Made by a program: the position numbers and the translations under genes
From: Acridotheres tristis
Lineage: Eukaryota; Chordata; Aves; Passeriformes; Sturnidae
Length of the DNA: 64,000 bases
Direction of reading: 5' to 3'
Assembly: GCA_037013685.1 (NCBI GenBank)
Contig: CM072897.1
Location: forward strand, 19,914,143-19,978,142
In this document: piece after piece, positions 29,501 through 44,500 of the stretch
Position numbering within the stretch: position 1 is the stretch's first letter
Layout of the letters: each line of letters opens with the position of its first letter
The notes under the pieces: model-generated
Databases searched by the model: none
Told to the model about the DNA's origin: nothing
The model's input: the letters and a program-made list of their open reading frames with translations, nothing else

Positions 29501-32500
29501 CTCAAAGGAATATCTTATTTTAGAGTTGAGGGAGGAGGGGGTGAGCCCCAAGCGTTCCTACAAGGGGTTGCAGTGCTGCAAGGTCCCCCCGCCCTGTGTG
29601 CAGGATGATTGCAGTATCCCCAGGATATCCGTGACAGTCTAGGGTTAAAAGCTCTCTAGCAGAAGGGATTTTTGAGGAAAGGCTTGGCTGTGTTCTCGCT
29701 GCTTCCTGTTTGGAGCAGGACTGGTGCTGCCAGTTGTGGAGGCTAAATGAGAAGGAATGGGTGGGGCGTTCAGCTGGCTGCTCCGGGTTATTTTGTCTCG
29801 CTAGTGCAGATTCCTAGGGAAAAGCTTTGCCTCCCGCTGGAAGTGGTCCTTTTACAGGAACGGGAGTAGAATGGCGGAATTTCATGCTTGTGCCAAGGCA
29901 GCCTGATGCGGCACTCCTTTTTATTAAAGATGACTGGCAATACTTTTGTAATGTGAGCTTCTGTACTCCAGCTGCTCTTTATAAAGACGACTTAAAGCAC
30001 GCTCTGCCTGTTCTCTCAGCCTGCAGCTCGCTTTTAGCCTTACCTGTTTCACTCTTGTAAATGTTCCAGAGTACGGGTGCCTTGTCTGGCGGTGGGCTCT
30101 GATGTGTGCTCATGTATTTGCAAACAACTCCATGGGTGAGAGTATGGGTGTTAACGTCTTTGAAATGGTTCTTAATGTCTCTACCAACTTCAAGCCGCAG
30201 GTTTGTTACAGAACCCAGGTAGTCTGGCTCCTGGAACAGACAATGGGTCTGTACAAGCCTGAGTTTCTGAACTTTGGGGGGAAATGACGTGTTTAAAAGG
30301 GGAATATGTGGTAGGCGGTTCGGGAAGGCTGTACCTTCCTAGTACCTCAGCCAGCGGGGAAAGGAAGAGGGCAACATGTGGCTGGGAGTTTAGGCTAAAA
30401 GGAGGCTGGGCCCTCCAAAACCGAGAGTGAAAACCCTGTGGGCATGTGCCCCAGTGGACAGTCTCTCCCTTTATCCGAATGAAGTTGCAGGACTCCTCTG
30501 TCTCCTTTATGGGCACTGGCTTTTCATAGCGTGATTTCCTGCACAGCTCTGAGCACTTCAGTAGCCAGCCCTTAGCGCTGAAGAGATGCTGATAGTCCTA
30601 AACGGCCGGAGTTCTCCAGCAATTGTTCAGGTCGAGCCTGAAAAGGCACCATGCTTATTCCTGCTGCTTCCAGGACTGGATTTCCTTTGCTTTTTAGCCA
30701 TGTGGTGGGTCGTTGGAGAAAACGATCAGATCATGCACGTCTAATGACGAGGTTGAGGGTGGTATGTAAGTGCCAGGCATGGGCTGGGTTTATATTCCCG
30801 TCTCCATGTGAAGTTCAGTTTAGACCAGCCTCCTTGAATGATCGGCAAGGGGTCATTTGAAAGTAAAACCGGCTTGGCGCTTCAGACTTGTTTTTGAGTG
30901 AAGCAGAGCTGGAGGTAAGTGAGGCACCTGAAACTTGCGGTAGCATGTCCAAGAGGTGCCTGTATTAAGTGTCTTCTTGACAAGTACAAACGGTCCAATT
31001 TAGAGCTTCGGTGTATGTTGGAGGAGCAGGAACTCGTTTGCCAGACTTGATGCTCTTCAGTTCTTTAGATTTGAGTTTAACTTGATTTAATGACCAGTGT
31101 TCTGCTCCAGAGGCCAGGACTGGCAGAGTTGTTCCTCCCTGCTCCTCTCTTTAAAGCAGGTCTTAAATGCCGGTGATACCGATTGCTCAGCATGTTTGGG
31201 AGCAGAGTTCGGTGGTGGGCAGGCCTGTCCCCAGCCTCAAAACGTTGGTAGCGATGAAGCTTAGCAGCTTCTAAATTGTCAGATGCTCGAATGTAGTGCA
31301 GCTGCTCCCGAACGAGCCTGCGTGTCAGTGGCTTGTGAGCAGAGCTGGGAATGCAGCTGCTCTTCCCAGTTCTCTGGACTGGCATCACGGTGCCGGAGGG
31401 GTTTGATGTTTCTCATCAGAAGATGAGAAAGGTAGAAGCTTTACGTAGGTCATCCTTTTTTAGAATGGTTGCAAAACCTTGATGCTGGTGGATCCTTGTC
31501 TGTGGAGGGTTGTGCTAAAGCAGAGCTGGTTTGGGGTTACTGTCTTTGAGGTCAGGGGCTGCTGCCTGAAGGGAAGATCAGGATTTGATGATCTGCCTTT
31601 CCTCAGGATTTGGGGCTGTTTGATTAGCTGAGAAGCAGTGTTCAGATTTTTTTTCTGCAAACTTGATTGCCGCTGACTTGGATCAGTCCAAGATAATCTT
31701 CAGATCTCCAGGATGGGTAGTGAGGTGAGCCTTGCTGTGCTGTAAGAGGAACTGCTGCAGTTCCTTGTAGTGTGTGCCCTGGGCCATGAGCATCCCACTT
31801 GTCCCTTGGTGTCAGGAAACTGATTTTGGAGTAGAAGGTGTCTGCCCTCATTAATCAGATCTCTGCTGGTGTTGTGATGTGCTAGAGAAAAACAGCAGGG
31901 AGCTGTGTTAGCAACCCAGCTGGTTTGGTGTGGCTGTCAATCTAAAGTCCATCCCTGGTACCTGTGTGTGATGGGCAGTCTGATCCAGTGTGCAGATTGC
32001 TGACTGGTTTGCTTAACTGCTTCTTTAATGCCAAGAATTGGGTTTGAGTGTTGCTAAGATCTAAGCTAATGTAAATATTGGAGGCAGTCCAGGCTTTCCA
32101 CAATATGTTGAAAGCTGAGTACTTGCTTATTTGACATACATACTGGTTCTTTTTTATCAGAAAGAAGATCCTGTGAGGAGCATACAAGACTGCTGGGATA
32201 GCCCGAATACCCCTGCACTTTCCACTTGCAGCAATGCGAATATATTCCGCCGAATAAATGCCATGTTGGACAACTCTCTGGATTTCAGTGGAGTCTGCAC
32301 CACGCCTGTCACAAAAACCAAATGTGATGCCCTGCCAGGTGATGAAGGGGGGCTGCTGGAGGGGGGAGGCACTTGGTGAGGCCTGGTGAACAGGTGGTGG
32401 TAATCCTCAGTAGTGTGGGTGTTGGCATGTTTGGAACTGGGGGGCTTTGCTTGTGTGCCTGAAATGAATAATCCATGTATTCCCTGTCAGCGTGGAGGTG

Positions 32501-35500
32501 CCTGGGAAGGCTTGCTTGCCTCCCTGTAGTGCTGTGGGTCACTGTGGGTAGGATGTGAGTGCTCCCTGCCTTACTTGCCAATTCCTGCTGGGAATACCTC
32601 CAGCAGACTCGTTTAGTCTGCCTCTCCTGGAGGCAGGATTCATCTGCTCTCAAGGTTAGTGAGGCTGAGTTGCTTCATACATTGAAATTGCAAAAGAAAT
32701 TTGAAAAACCATATTTGCCACAGGTCAGTTAACCTGCATGTAAGAGCACAGGTGGGTGCAGACTTCCCTGCCAAGCCAGCTTGGTGTGATGAAATCAGTG
32801 CTGCAGGCTTCCCTTTCCTCCAGGCTGAGGGGAGTGGGCATGTTCTGCCTCAAGACAGAAGTTTTGTGCCAAAACAGAGAGTGTTTGATCTGGTCTTATT
32901 TTTATCCAAGTGAAGGATGTGATTTTGTCCCTCTGCAGCAGCCCACATCTGCCAGTACATGTACCTGTGCCTGATACTCATTTTGCCAGCACGCCTCTGA
33001 GCAGCAGTGCTTGTGCCAGGGATTTGGGCACTTGAAGGGGATTGCTCTTCCCTCTCCAGGCTCTGAATTACAGGGTCAGGAAATACTTGGGGCATTACTG
33101 CAAACAAACTGGTCCCTCTGGATATGTCTCAAAAGAAGGTGGGAAGGGCTCCCCAGCTGATGACCCTGCAGGGTGCCATGGGCAGAGCAGGTTTCTCTGC
33201 AGTCACATGGAGACAGAGTTTCCTTGGCCTGATGGGTAATCTGAAGTTTAATCAAATGGGTGTGCAGAAAAGCTCTAAATGGGTGTCTGGGCACCGTGTG
33301 GATCTGTTTGATGCCTGTACAGTGCAACTTTGTTCTGGGCTAGCAAAATGACTGCTACCAGATGACTTCCAGTGCAGCTTAATCTCCTGGGTATTTGAGG
33401 ATTTAGCAGTGTTGACTGGGGGCTGATCTGGCCATGTGATCCCATGCTGGCACTGCAGAAATACCACAGGAAGTGAATTGCTTGGTTCGAGGCCTGGATC
33501 CATGGCCAGCATTGCTTGAAACCTGCCTGCTAAAGTGGCACTGGGGGCTATGCTGGCTACTCCTGAGCAATGATTTAGGGTTTATTAACCAGTTCAGATT
33601 AGTGGTGCATATTTAGAGATTTGCTGTTGGACTGAGCTGGTTTGGCTATTTTTTTGTCTCCTGTCGCAGTAGTAGCTAGTGCTGTATCTGATCTGGATGT
33701 GCTGGAAGTATAAAGGGTAAATAAACAGAAATGCTTTCCTTTATCTCCTTGCAGCAAGTTCATGAAAGAGTTATTTCTGGCTTCCTTGTTCATGGTATTT
33801 CCTGATTGAGTTTCAGCTTGCCAAAGTTAACCTAGTTTATAAAGGAGATGTCTTTGCCTGCTAGAGCAGATTGATCCTGTGAAGGTGTGGCTTAGTTCTG
33901 GTTTTGGGCCTGGGCTTAAGAGCTGGCACTGCAATTTTAACTTGCAGTGCTGTATTTGACTTTGAAAACTCATCTCTGAGGGATGGGGATGTTTGTCTGG
34001 CACTGAAGCAGAACTTTTTACTGACGTGCTGCTTGCAAATCTCTGCTTGTTCTGTTGCTTACTCTGTTTTTTCCTAGAGATGGCTGTACTAGTGTCTTGC
34101 TGGTGATGCCTTGTCTGGAAACTCTTGAGTTTCCCGGTAGTGTTAAAGTACTTAATTCAGGTGATCAGTTAAGTCCTGTGAAAGACCTTTATAGGGCAAG
34201 TACACCGGCACTTCTGTGTAAAAAAGAGTGCCTTCCTCTAGCAAATGTTATTTTTGCTGCAGGGTAATCAAAGTTGTACCTTGGGGGCACCCTAAGCAGC
34301 TTTTTTTTCTGCTCTGGCAGCTGAAGACCAGTCTTACTAGTGAGTGCTGGGAACCAGTGTGGAGGCCTTGCTCAGCAATAGCTACTCAGACAGGAGGGTT
34401 TTAGCTTGTGTCAAATCCCTTGTATAGCGACACAAATGTTTATGATGTTGTGAGGAAAGAATTCCTCACTTCCCAGAGGAAACTGGGCCCTGCTGAGGGG
34501 GGCTGCCTCGGGCTAATGGAAATGTGAAGGTACTGATAACTGCTGGCCCAGGTTGTTCTCTTATCAGCTGTAAATTCATGAATGAGTCAGCATCTGCCAA
34601 AGCATCAGCTGCTCAGAGTTATTGGTCTCCTGCAGTCCCAGCCTTGTTTCCATAATGTTGGAGCTGGAACCTCTGGTAGGTGAGGAGGGCCTGAATATGG
34701 CAGCTCTGCAAGCTTTGTCCTGTCTTTGAAGTTGGAAAGTGCAGGAGCTGCTCTTAATATTTGATAGGTTGCTAATGAGTTTTCTCCATAAAAAAGCTGT
34801 CAGTGTCAGCAAGGATGTGAATCCTGGGGCATCTATGATCTATAAAGGGGGGAATTAATTTGACACCTGGACCCTGGCCTGGGTTATGCAGAAATTCACA
34901 CCTGATGGCTGTAATTAAAAAGCAGTTAATTGCTGAAACTCAGAATATAGTGCAGGTACCTGGGCAGGTGGTTAAACCTGGAACAGGTTGTTGGAGCTGT
35001 TTGCCTTGCCCTTGAGTGAACTTCTGGGTAGATGACCAATGGAGCAGAGATCCTTCATCTCATGTGGTGTTTTGTCATTGCTCTAAGTCACTTCTGAATA
35101 ATTCTTGAGTCTGTGGTGCTTTTACTTTGTGCAGGAACAACTGTAGTTAGACTAGATTATGATGAAACTCCTTGCTTGGGCAGGCTTAATGAATCTTGAG
35201 ATCCACCATGAATGTAGTATCTATAACAGGTGAAAAGACTGTCTTTTTACAACTTAAACTCTTTTAATGGCAGAGCTTGGGAAAGATACTTTATTCCAGC
35301 AGTAAATGCTTGGACTTTAATCTATTTGTGGTCCCTCAAGCTTTTCAGTTGTCATCTTCAAGTCAAAATAAATTTATCCTGGCTTGGACTTTTGTTGAAG
35401 AAGCCCCTTTGAGCACTAAGAGGATTACACGTGGTGGAGAAGAGATGGCAGAAGTTCATGACCTTTCACTAATACTATTGGGGGAAGCACGTGTGGAGGC

Positions 35501-38500
35501 ACCTTCCTGGGCTGAAGTGAAGCCATGCTGGGATCAGTTCAGCAGCAGCCTGAGCATGTGAGAGGATAGGCTGATTCAGCACTCCTGGATCCATGCAGTC
35601 AGAGTGTTATCCTGTTGTGGGCAGAGCTGCTGCAGGTTCAGCTTGCCATACCTAAAGTTGGATCTCTGTAAAGATCAGTTTGCAGCTGATGATAATCCAT
35701 GGTGAGCTTCATTGCCTTGCCAAAGCCAGCTGTGCTGGGATGCCCAGGCAAACCACCCCCCTGAGGTTTGTGGGTAGCTGCCCCAGGAGCCCTCTGAGCA
35801 CCAGGCTCAGGGTGCTCTCCCAAACTGTGGGGTGCAGGGTGTGAGGAAAGCTGTCATTGTAGAACTTGTCTGGTGGCTTCTGGGACAGGGCCATGGTGCT
35901 TCACAACTACAGCCTGTCCGGCTGCCTCAGGCCTCTCTGGAGAAAGGCAGAGCCTCCTCAGTGCAGGCCTTAACCTTTAATGGCTTTTCGTGTGGTGCTG
36001 GAGATGGGAGAGATGGTGTGGCCTTGACAGAGGCAGGAATCTGCATCTCCTGACGGTGCTGCTGGAGCAGCTACTGTGCAAGGAATGGGGTTTAAAAGCT
36101 CTTGCATATGTTTATCACTTCTCTGAATAAGAATGTGAGCAAGGCCAGTTTCTTAACTGGCTGGTGGTTTGTTTGCCGGGCTTTAAAGCTGGGCCTTGCT
36201 GGGTGGAAGGTGCTGCTACCTACACCAGTTTTTGAAACTGTAGGCACAACTTCCAGCTTTAGAACTGGGATTAAAGCTCCCACGGGAGCTTTTGCATGCC
36301 TGTTGCTGGTTTCAGCTGAAGGCAGTGCCTTGTTTAAAAGGAACTTCAAAGACATGTAGGTACCCCAAGTGTCCCAGCAACATTGATCTGTCATTAAGCT
36401 CTACTCATTTAACAGCAACAAAACAGCTGTTACTTTGTTCTCACTTGACAGTCCATTCTGTGAAGGAATGGGAGATGCTTATATTACTTCCTTTGGATGT
36501 GAGAGGCTTCGGGTGCCAAGTTTAGTGTATAAAGGCTGTTAGTTGTGCCCCATCAGGCTTTAATGACTCTGTGGCAGCTTTATTTAAGGAAAACTGAAGG
36601 ACAAATGCAAAATCAGGCTACCCGATGACTAAATCGGCTTCCTGCTTGCTCTTAACTGCAGTCAATTGCAGTTAACAACCTATCACTTGTGTAGCTGTCC
36701 AAAAAGTGTCTGATACCTGTAATGTGAATTCTTCTGCTCCTCCTTCCTTGCAGCCCCAAGGAAACATTGCAGATAGCACTGGATGCAGCTGACCCAACAT
36801 GCATGGTCTTGAATCAGGGAACAAAATGCTCTAGGATGCAGAGACCCAAAAGGTAGCTCTGCTTACTTGGAGGTACTGAGGCAGAGTGAGACTGCAAGAG
36901 TTTACCTGAAGCTGCAGAACCATTCTGCCTGCCCTGAAGAAATACTGGATGCCATATACACATCCAGAATAGGGAAATTCCACACCTATGCCCCAGAAGA
37001 TGCACACTTATTTTGCTTGTTCCTGTCAGCCTTTGGACTTGAAGTGTCACATTGCCGGGTCTTTGCCTACACAAGCATAGTGCTTCTCTCCACTGGAAAG
37101 TGGCTCTAGTAATTGGGTTTTGTAGCAGATACGCAGATAGATGCAGGTCCGTGTTCTGCAGAGCAGGGACTTGGCCAAAGGTGTTGTATTCTGCTGTGGT
37201 TACAGATGGGTAGTGTTCCCGAAGATCCAGCAGTTTTCTGATTTGTACTAAGCTCTGTCACTCAGGTTTTGGTGCTGCAATTCTGTGACAGTCTCTGTTA
37301 CTCTTGGGAGAGGTAGAGCAGCAAGACTGTTGCAGTGCCTCTTTCTTGGTTTCTGAAGTAGCTGTTCGCAAGCTGCTCAAGTGTTTGTGGTTATAGAATA
37401 AGGCAGACTCCTTCATCTGGCTGTGGAAGAGATCATGCAGCAGCAAGTGTCTCCACTTCAGGAACTTTTCAAATTACAGGGGAGATGCTTAGTTGTGTTG
37501 CAGAAAAACCTCTTGTTACTAGTAGGTTTATGCTGAACAAGTACTTTTCTAAGTCCCTAATGACCTCCACTGCACTTTGGGAATACATTTGGCTCAGCTG
37601 AAAGCTTTCACTTGGATCTGTTTGTCTTGTGTGCAGGAAGTACTTGAGAGGCTTAATTTTCAGGGATGGAATTCCCAGCCTTTACAATTAGAGGTGCAGA
37701 GACGTGTGAAAGGCAAAGGAATGCTGGCTGCTGCCTTCCTGTTTGTCATCTGAAGGCTTCTTCCTCTGCCTTCTTTCGATTTGGTTTGGAACTTCAGCCT
37801 TGGTCAGCTCTAGTCCATGGGGTAAATCTGGTTTTGTCAGTGAAGAGAACTTACAGCTGAGCTGGGCTTACCATTCTGCTGCTTGGGGCCCACATTCAGG
37901 GACGGGTTTCATCTGTATTCAGGCTTTGGTGGAAACCAGATGTGGGAGCAAATGGAGAGCTGTCCCGGCTGTGGAGGTGGTAGGAATAGGATCTGACTTG
38001 GTTCATATTTGCTTAACCATTCTGAGAAAACAGCGTAACAAAAACCCTATTTGCTGGATTGTTAGCTGGCCTTCCCAGATCTGAAAGCTCAGCTATCTGA
38101 AAGCCTTTGTGCTAGGTTGTAGCACCACCTTTCCAGACTGATGGCACAGAGATGCTGCTGCTATGGGCTGGGAACTGAATCATGATCTCTGTTCCTCCTG
38201 CTCCTTTAACCCACAACCTGCTTGTGGATCACAGCTTCTGCTGCCAAGCCTTGTGGATCCTTCCAAAGCAGGCTTAGGTTGTAATTTCCTAAATATTTTC
38301 TTGTTTGAAGTGCCTGGTTGGTGCAGCCATGCTGCATACCAGATCAGGGGAGCAAACCAGGCTTAAAATTAACTCCTCTGTGGCTTGGTTTTAACCAGAT
38401 GAGCTCCCCAGCCCAGCTTCCTGTGTGGAAGCTCACCTGCCTAAAGAGGTGTGAGTGGTGAGGGTGGGCTGGGGCTATGGTATCTGTCCTTGCCTGCAGG

Positions 38501-41500
38501 TGAGAGATCAGCTCTGGAGATCTTCACCTTCAAGAATCTTTGGAATGTCTTAAATCCAGGGCTTACGGTTAAAGTCTGGAAAATGCAGCTTTCCATGTGG
38601 GCAGTGGTGTGGAAAGCTGTCCAGCCTGTGCTGTGGTGTGGCTTGGCTATAGGGATCTCCTGGACGGGCAGGAGGGAGTCACCCAGGAGAGACACTTGTT
38701 CCAAGGCCAGCAAGGGAGTGTTTTGTTAAGTACTTTGTTCTCATCATGCTGTTGAAATCAAACCCAACAGGCTTGGGAAGCAGGAGCTCAGTCTCTCCCA
38801 GACACTCGGGGCACAAGCCCAGCACAGTGCTGCTCCCTCTGCCAGGATGGTTGGCTTCCAGTGGCAACTCCAGGGAAAAATCCAGGTTGGAAGGGCTTGT
38901 GCTGGCGGTTAGTGCTTGGAAAAATCTGCAGTAAAGCATTTAGGTTGGGCTGTGTCAGGTTGCAAAGTGAAGCTGTTTAGTATTTGGTAGACATTTAGTT
39001 ATTAATAACTTGAAGTTATGACTCTTTAGACTGAATTTTTGTCAGAAATTTAATTCTTCCTGCTCTAGTATCTGATTGGGTTTTTTTTCTGCCTACAATT
39101 GATTGCTTTGTAACAAATCTCCAGACACTTGACTTTTAAAAATAACTAGTCCAGAAATCTATTTAAGTTGTTTGGGTTTTTTTAGTTGATGTTTTGCCTG
39201 GATGATTTGTATCTATCTTTCAGCCTGGCTTGTGAGTATTAAAGGGGAAGCAGCTTGGACTGGCTGTTGGCTTCTGATGGGAAAAGGTCTAATTAAAAAC
39301 TGCTGGTTACCAGAGTGAATTCTCCTCTGTGCTTCCACAGTTAGAGCTGTAACTGGATTGCAAGGAGTTCGTTTTTAATGTGGATTGAAGTCATTAGAGG
39401 GAATTGTGGATCTTTTACTTCAATCTGATTTGGTTCAATTAAACAAAACGGTTTATTTCCTGAAAAATGTGGATAGTGAGGGAAAACATGGCTGGATGCT
39501 GCAGAATGAGTGTTTTGTGTCACAGATAAATTTGTTCCCTATTTTCCTTATTTCTTCAGTTGTGGTTTTCTTCCAAGCTGTTGGGATTCAAGTTGTGCCG
39601 TGTGTCACTACTCTCTGTCCATGCTTCCCAAAAGATGAAGCTTGGTGGGAATTATTCTTTTGAGACCTAGCAAGATCCCTGGTCCCCAAAGGGAAGGGAG
39701 TCTCCTGCTACCAGGGATCTGTGCACAGCACTTGTGTGTTTTCATAAAGGCAGGAATGTTACATATTCATATGGACAAGTTATGGTTGCTGTGGGAACTG
39801 AGTTGGCTGAGCACTGTGTCTTGATCCTCTCTTCCCTATGTTGGTGATGTCCAAAACAAGCAATCAAAAAACTATCTGGGAAGAACTGATGCAGTGAAAT
39901 GCTATGCTGGAGATGCAGTGTGACACTGTCAGAGGAATAGATGCTATTACAGGTGCTTGGTAGTAATGTGACTGAATTGGCACTGCAGCTTGTACTAGTA
40001 CTACTAGAAGTAAGAAACACGCTTGGTGGATGCTGACCTGGCGGAATGATGTGGAGGAGGCTGCAGCTGGGAGGGGGAAGGTGCCATGTTGCCAGCAGGT
40101 TATGGTTTTAAATGCTCTGGTTATGCCTGCAGTGCCTCAGTTCCCACTCTCGGAATGCTGGTGCTCCCAAATTGCCATGGGATGAAGGCAAGGGTCCTGC
40201 CTCTGGCCACAGTGGCCTGTGTCACGTGTAAGTTACCCAGCTGCCACCAGCCTTTGCCTGGACTTTGCCCGTGGGCATGCGAGTGGCATGGGATGTGGAT
40301 GTGGAAAAGGAGGCCAGGAACCCTGTCTGGGATGGCTGGGATGACACGTGAGAGGTAATGTGACAGGCTGGAGTGACTGCAGCGCCTGCAGAAGAGCTGG
40401 GAGCGGTGTGTGGAGCGAGGTGTACATCTGATGGCACAGTGGGAGGCTGTGGGGGCAGGGGGAGGAGGAGGAGACAGCTGCTGCTGCTTGGGAGTTGGCT
40501 TATAAATGCCCTCTGACTCAGATTTTGGGTAGCACAGCTGAGCATCTTGTGGTTTCACCAGCCCCCAGATCCCTGCGTTAAACTGGAATTCTCAGACTAT
40601 GAACCTGCTGTGTTTCCTTAGGCTGTTGGCAAGGGCTTAAACCAGAGAATCTGCATCTCCAGTCCTGTAGGCTTGTGAACACCCTGCAGGGGAGGGGAGG
40701 GCTGGGAAAGGGAGGCGAAAGGTAAACAGGCCATGAAAAATTCCTGATGTGAAATGGGTCTGCTCAGTCCCCTTCCTCCTGTACCAGCAGGATGTGCCAG
40801 CTCAGGCTGGACCAGGGATAATGGGCTGCTCTCTGGGTAGTGGGGGTTGAAGGTTATCCTTGTTACTCAGGGGTAAACAATGCCGAGTCAGTGAGGCACA
40901 GTGGCCAGGCTCAACCAAACAGATTATGCCAGCAGAATTGCGAAGCTTTGCATCGGCTCTGAATTGGAGCCAGCAGCTGGAAGCTGGCCAGGACTAAAGT
41001 GTTTTTGGGTTTTGTGGGTGGAGGGAGGCGGGGACAGGAGAGCTGGGTAGCACTAAAACTAACTGTGCTCTGTTGCTGCTGCTCTCGTCGTTGCTGGGGG
41101 GATTGCTGCCTCCAGCCTGGTGTCTGCTGTGCCGAAGAGCCCTGCTTTGTGCTGCCTGCCTCCCTTGATTTACTGGAACTGCTCCTCTTTCTTCCTGCTA
41201 CATCTTGACTGTCAGGGGAAATCTTATCCTTTCTTTTTACCTTTATTTTGTAAGAGCTGATGCAGTTCTCTTGCATGGCTGAGTGACGTCACTGTCAGCA
41301 CAGTAAGCATCAGCAGCCTGGTCACATGCTGACCCAGTCAGTAATGCAGACGGGATAGGAAGGTGGAAGGGCTGAGGGGGGTGGGGGGCTGGATTCTGGA
41401 CATATGGTAGCCCTCCCTTTTGGGGTGCAACTGCTGGTTGCAGGAGCTGTGGCTTCAGAGCGACACGAGACCTGGCTTGGGGCTTAATGCTTTGGAAAAC

Positions 41501-44500
41501 TTGTGCTTTAAAAAGAAAAAAGCAGCCCTGAACTCTCAAGCTTCTGTTTGTTCTCCATCCGAGCAGACAACCAGGACTCTGAAGAAGCAGTGGCAAGCAG
41601 GATGCTCTTCCCTACGTCCACGCAAGAGTCTTCCCGTGGCCTCCCAGACACCAACGATCTGTGCCTTGGCCTGCAGTCTCTCAACCTGACAGGGTGGGAT
41701 AGACCCTGGAGCACCCAGGACACTGACACTGCAGCACAAACCAGCACGCAGTCCGGTGAGTCTGCTGACACATGCAGCAACAGTTGTTGGTTTGTGTGTG
41801 TGTTTTTGGCTGGTTTCAAGCTAACGTGGAGCAGTGTGCTTGTGTAACAGGGCGCTGGCAGTGGCTAATGGGGGCTTCTTGAGCTGAGTGCTTGTGTAAT
41901 GTGACAGCTGAGTTGGGGAGGCTGTGGCTGCCTGTGCCACAGCCCCCTCTGCTCTGCTGTCAGCTCACTGCAGATGAGAAATGCCCAGGGTTGTTTTGCT
42001 CAGAGCTGTAACGCTGCTGGAGGAATAACCTCACCAGGAGAGGAGAAATCCTCTTGTTGTGTTTGGAGGGAGTGGGTGGGGGGGTGTGGTGTTAGGAGGC
42101 TGAACACGCTGGGTAGGAGTGAGGCTGAACTTCACTCCAGCAGCCTGAGGAAATCCCTGGTGGCAGGGAGCTCTGCAGGTGGGGGGGGGGGTGTGCTTGC
42201 GGAGTGCCCCCCGTGCCCGATTGCCAAAGTCCTGGCAGCCTCAGTCGCCCAACTCTGCTGTGGGGTGTGGTACAACCAGCACCCAACAACTTAAGCCAGG
42301 AGCTCCCTAGCTGAGTAGGAGACTTGGAGGGATCCTTCTCCACTTCCAGGCTCAACTAGAAATAGCGGGCTGTGCCTGGAGATGCAGTGGAATGGCTTCT
42401 TGTTTTAATTCTTCTGGCCCAGCACAAACCTACATGATGGGCAGGGTGTGGGCTTGCAGCCACGCACTGCTGGCTGGTGTGCCCTTCCCTCCTTGATCCT
42501 CTCCAGTCTGCTTTTGCAGCTGGGATCAGTTGAAGGATTCCAGGGATGCTGGGTGCCCCCCCGGAGTGATGTGGGGTCTAGTTAACTGTTTGAGACACCT
42601 GCCTTCCCTGTAAAGTCCCAGGAGAAAGGAGTGCTGCATGCATAAACTTAATGCATCCTCTAAGCCTGGTATTGGAGCAGAGGGGTAAAACAGGAAAGAG
42701 TTCACTTGATAGCCTTTGAGGCATGTAAAAACCAGTTTCACAAACAGTGTGTTCGTTCAAGTATCAATCTGTGGAAAGATCTAGTGCTTTGGCAGAGTTT
42801 GTACGACTACAGCCTGGTTGCTACAGAAACTCATCCCTTTATAGCAGCATGCTCCCGCTTTGTTAAAAGGGGAGTGCATTTGGTACGCAGACTTGGGTGA
42901 CACAGAGGCCCCAGGCATGGAGTTGGTGCTGACAGGAGTACAGATAGCTTCTTGAGTGGGGAGCTGGGCAGTGGGGTTTGCCTGTGTAGATGTTTGGTGG
43001 GGCAAGGGGTGCTGTCCTGAGCATAGGAAGAGCTTCTGGGACACAGCCCTGAGTTGCTGCATGAGTTGTAAAACAGGAAAAAAAAAAAAGTAATAGTGGG
43101 GTGGCAGAGTTTGAACAGCTTGATCTGCACAGCTCATTTGAGTTTCTGCATTTAATATCCACAGGACTTGACATGTGGGGCCTGGCATGGGTACCTGAGG
43201 TCTGCCTGCAGCCCAGCTGCGGTAGCTTTATTAAGCGTTGCTCTGCTCCAGTGAGCAAACCTCCACATGGTCCTATGGGCTTCCCCTAATGAACCAGGGA
43301 ATACCACACACTCCTGCCTGTACTTTCAATGCCAGCTGAGACTTTGAAGGAGGAAGGAGAACAAAGTTGTTAGTGTGCAGTGGGCCAGCCAGGTGCCTCA
43401 GAGCTCTGCTCTGAGCCCCTTCTGGCTGTTGGCAGACTGGAGGCCTGCTGTTCCCTGTGTCACAGGGTCTTTAATTGATGAAGAGCACACTTGGGGCATG
43501 TGACATCCCCTGGAGCGACCCTTCTGCTCACAGCCCTGGCACTGGGCTCAGCGCGCAATGCGCTGCAGAATGAGGCTGTCACACGTGAAGGCAGCCACTC
43601 GGTGCAGATGTCCCAGCTCCACCTGCTCCTCTGTAGCCATCTCCAGAGCTCTCTTGGCCAGCTTCCTGCCAGCCTGCCTTGGCAGAGGCGTGGATGTCTC
43701 TGCAGTGCTCCGGCAGGCAGATGAGCAGTGCTGGCATGAGCCCGGGGCGGGCTCTGTGCCTCGGTGGTTGGGTGGTGGGGCTAGCATGACCGTGCTGGTG
43801 ATGAGAGTTTACTGCTAAGGGGGTGGAAGGGGCTGCTGGTTTCAGGAGGGAGGTTGAATTGGAGAGCATTTGAAGGTGCTCTGGTGACCTCCGTGCTCAC
43901 AGAGAATGTATCTGGTGTCAGGTGCCCCCACTGACTGCAGTGCTTTGTGCTGGAGCTCCTGCCTGCCGCAGAGGCCTGAGTAGAGCTGTGGAAAGGATCT
44001 TACCTCAGACATAGCCTTGGGCTCTGATCTGTGCCCTCTGGATGATTGTGGCAAGTGTGGTAACAGCTGGTGGAAGATGGCACCCGGTGCTGTCTGAAGA
44101 GGCCTGTTTCTTCACTTCTGACTCCTGGTATTGCCATTAGTATGCAAAGAGGGGGTGGCTGGGATGTGAGACCTGCCCAAGTGCAGCTGTACTGTTTGCA
44201 CAGAGCAGCCTCTGGCCTTCAGTGGCTGTGCAGAGGGTCCAGTGCCCTGTGGCTTGGGGTGTCGTGATCCTGAGACAATGTTCTCCTTCTCACTCCCACC
44301 CACTCTTAGCTGGCGAGCAGCGGCTGGGCCAGGAGTGCTTCATGGTCTGGGCTGCTGCTACTCTCCTGCTCTGAGAGCTATGGGGATAGTATGTGCTGAC
44401 TGGGGAGACGAAAGACTGATCCTGTGCATAGCTTTGTATTGCTTGAGCTACCCACACCTCCCGTCTCTGTGGGGCCTTTAGCCCTTCCTCAGGGGCCTGG

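Noticed and set aside
25090..30545. Full endogenous retrovirus between the two LTRs
   Set aside because: The interval holds satellite, the CPEB1 promoter, exon 1 and unique intron; no gag, pol or env-like sequence is seen.
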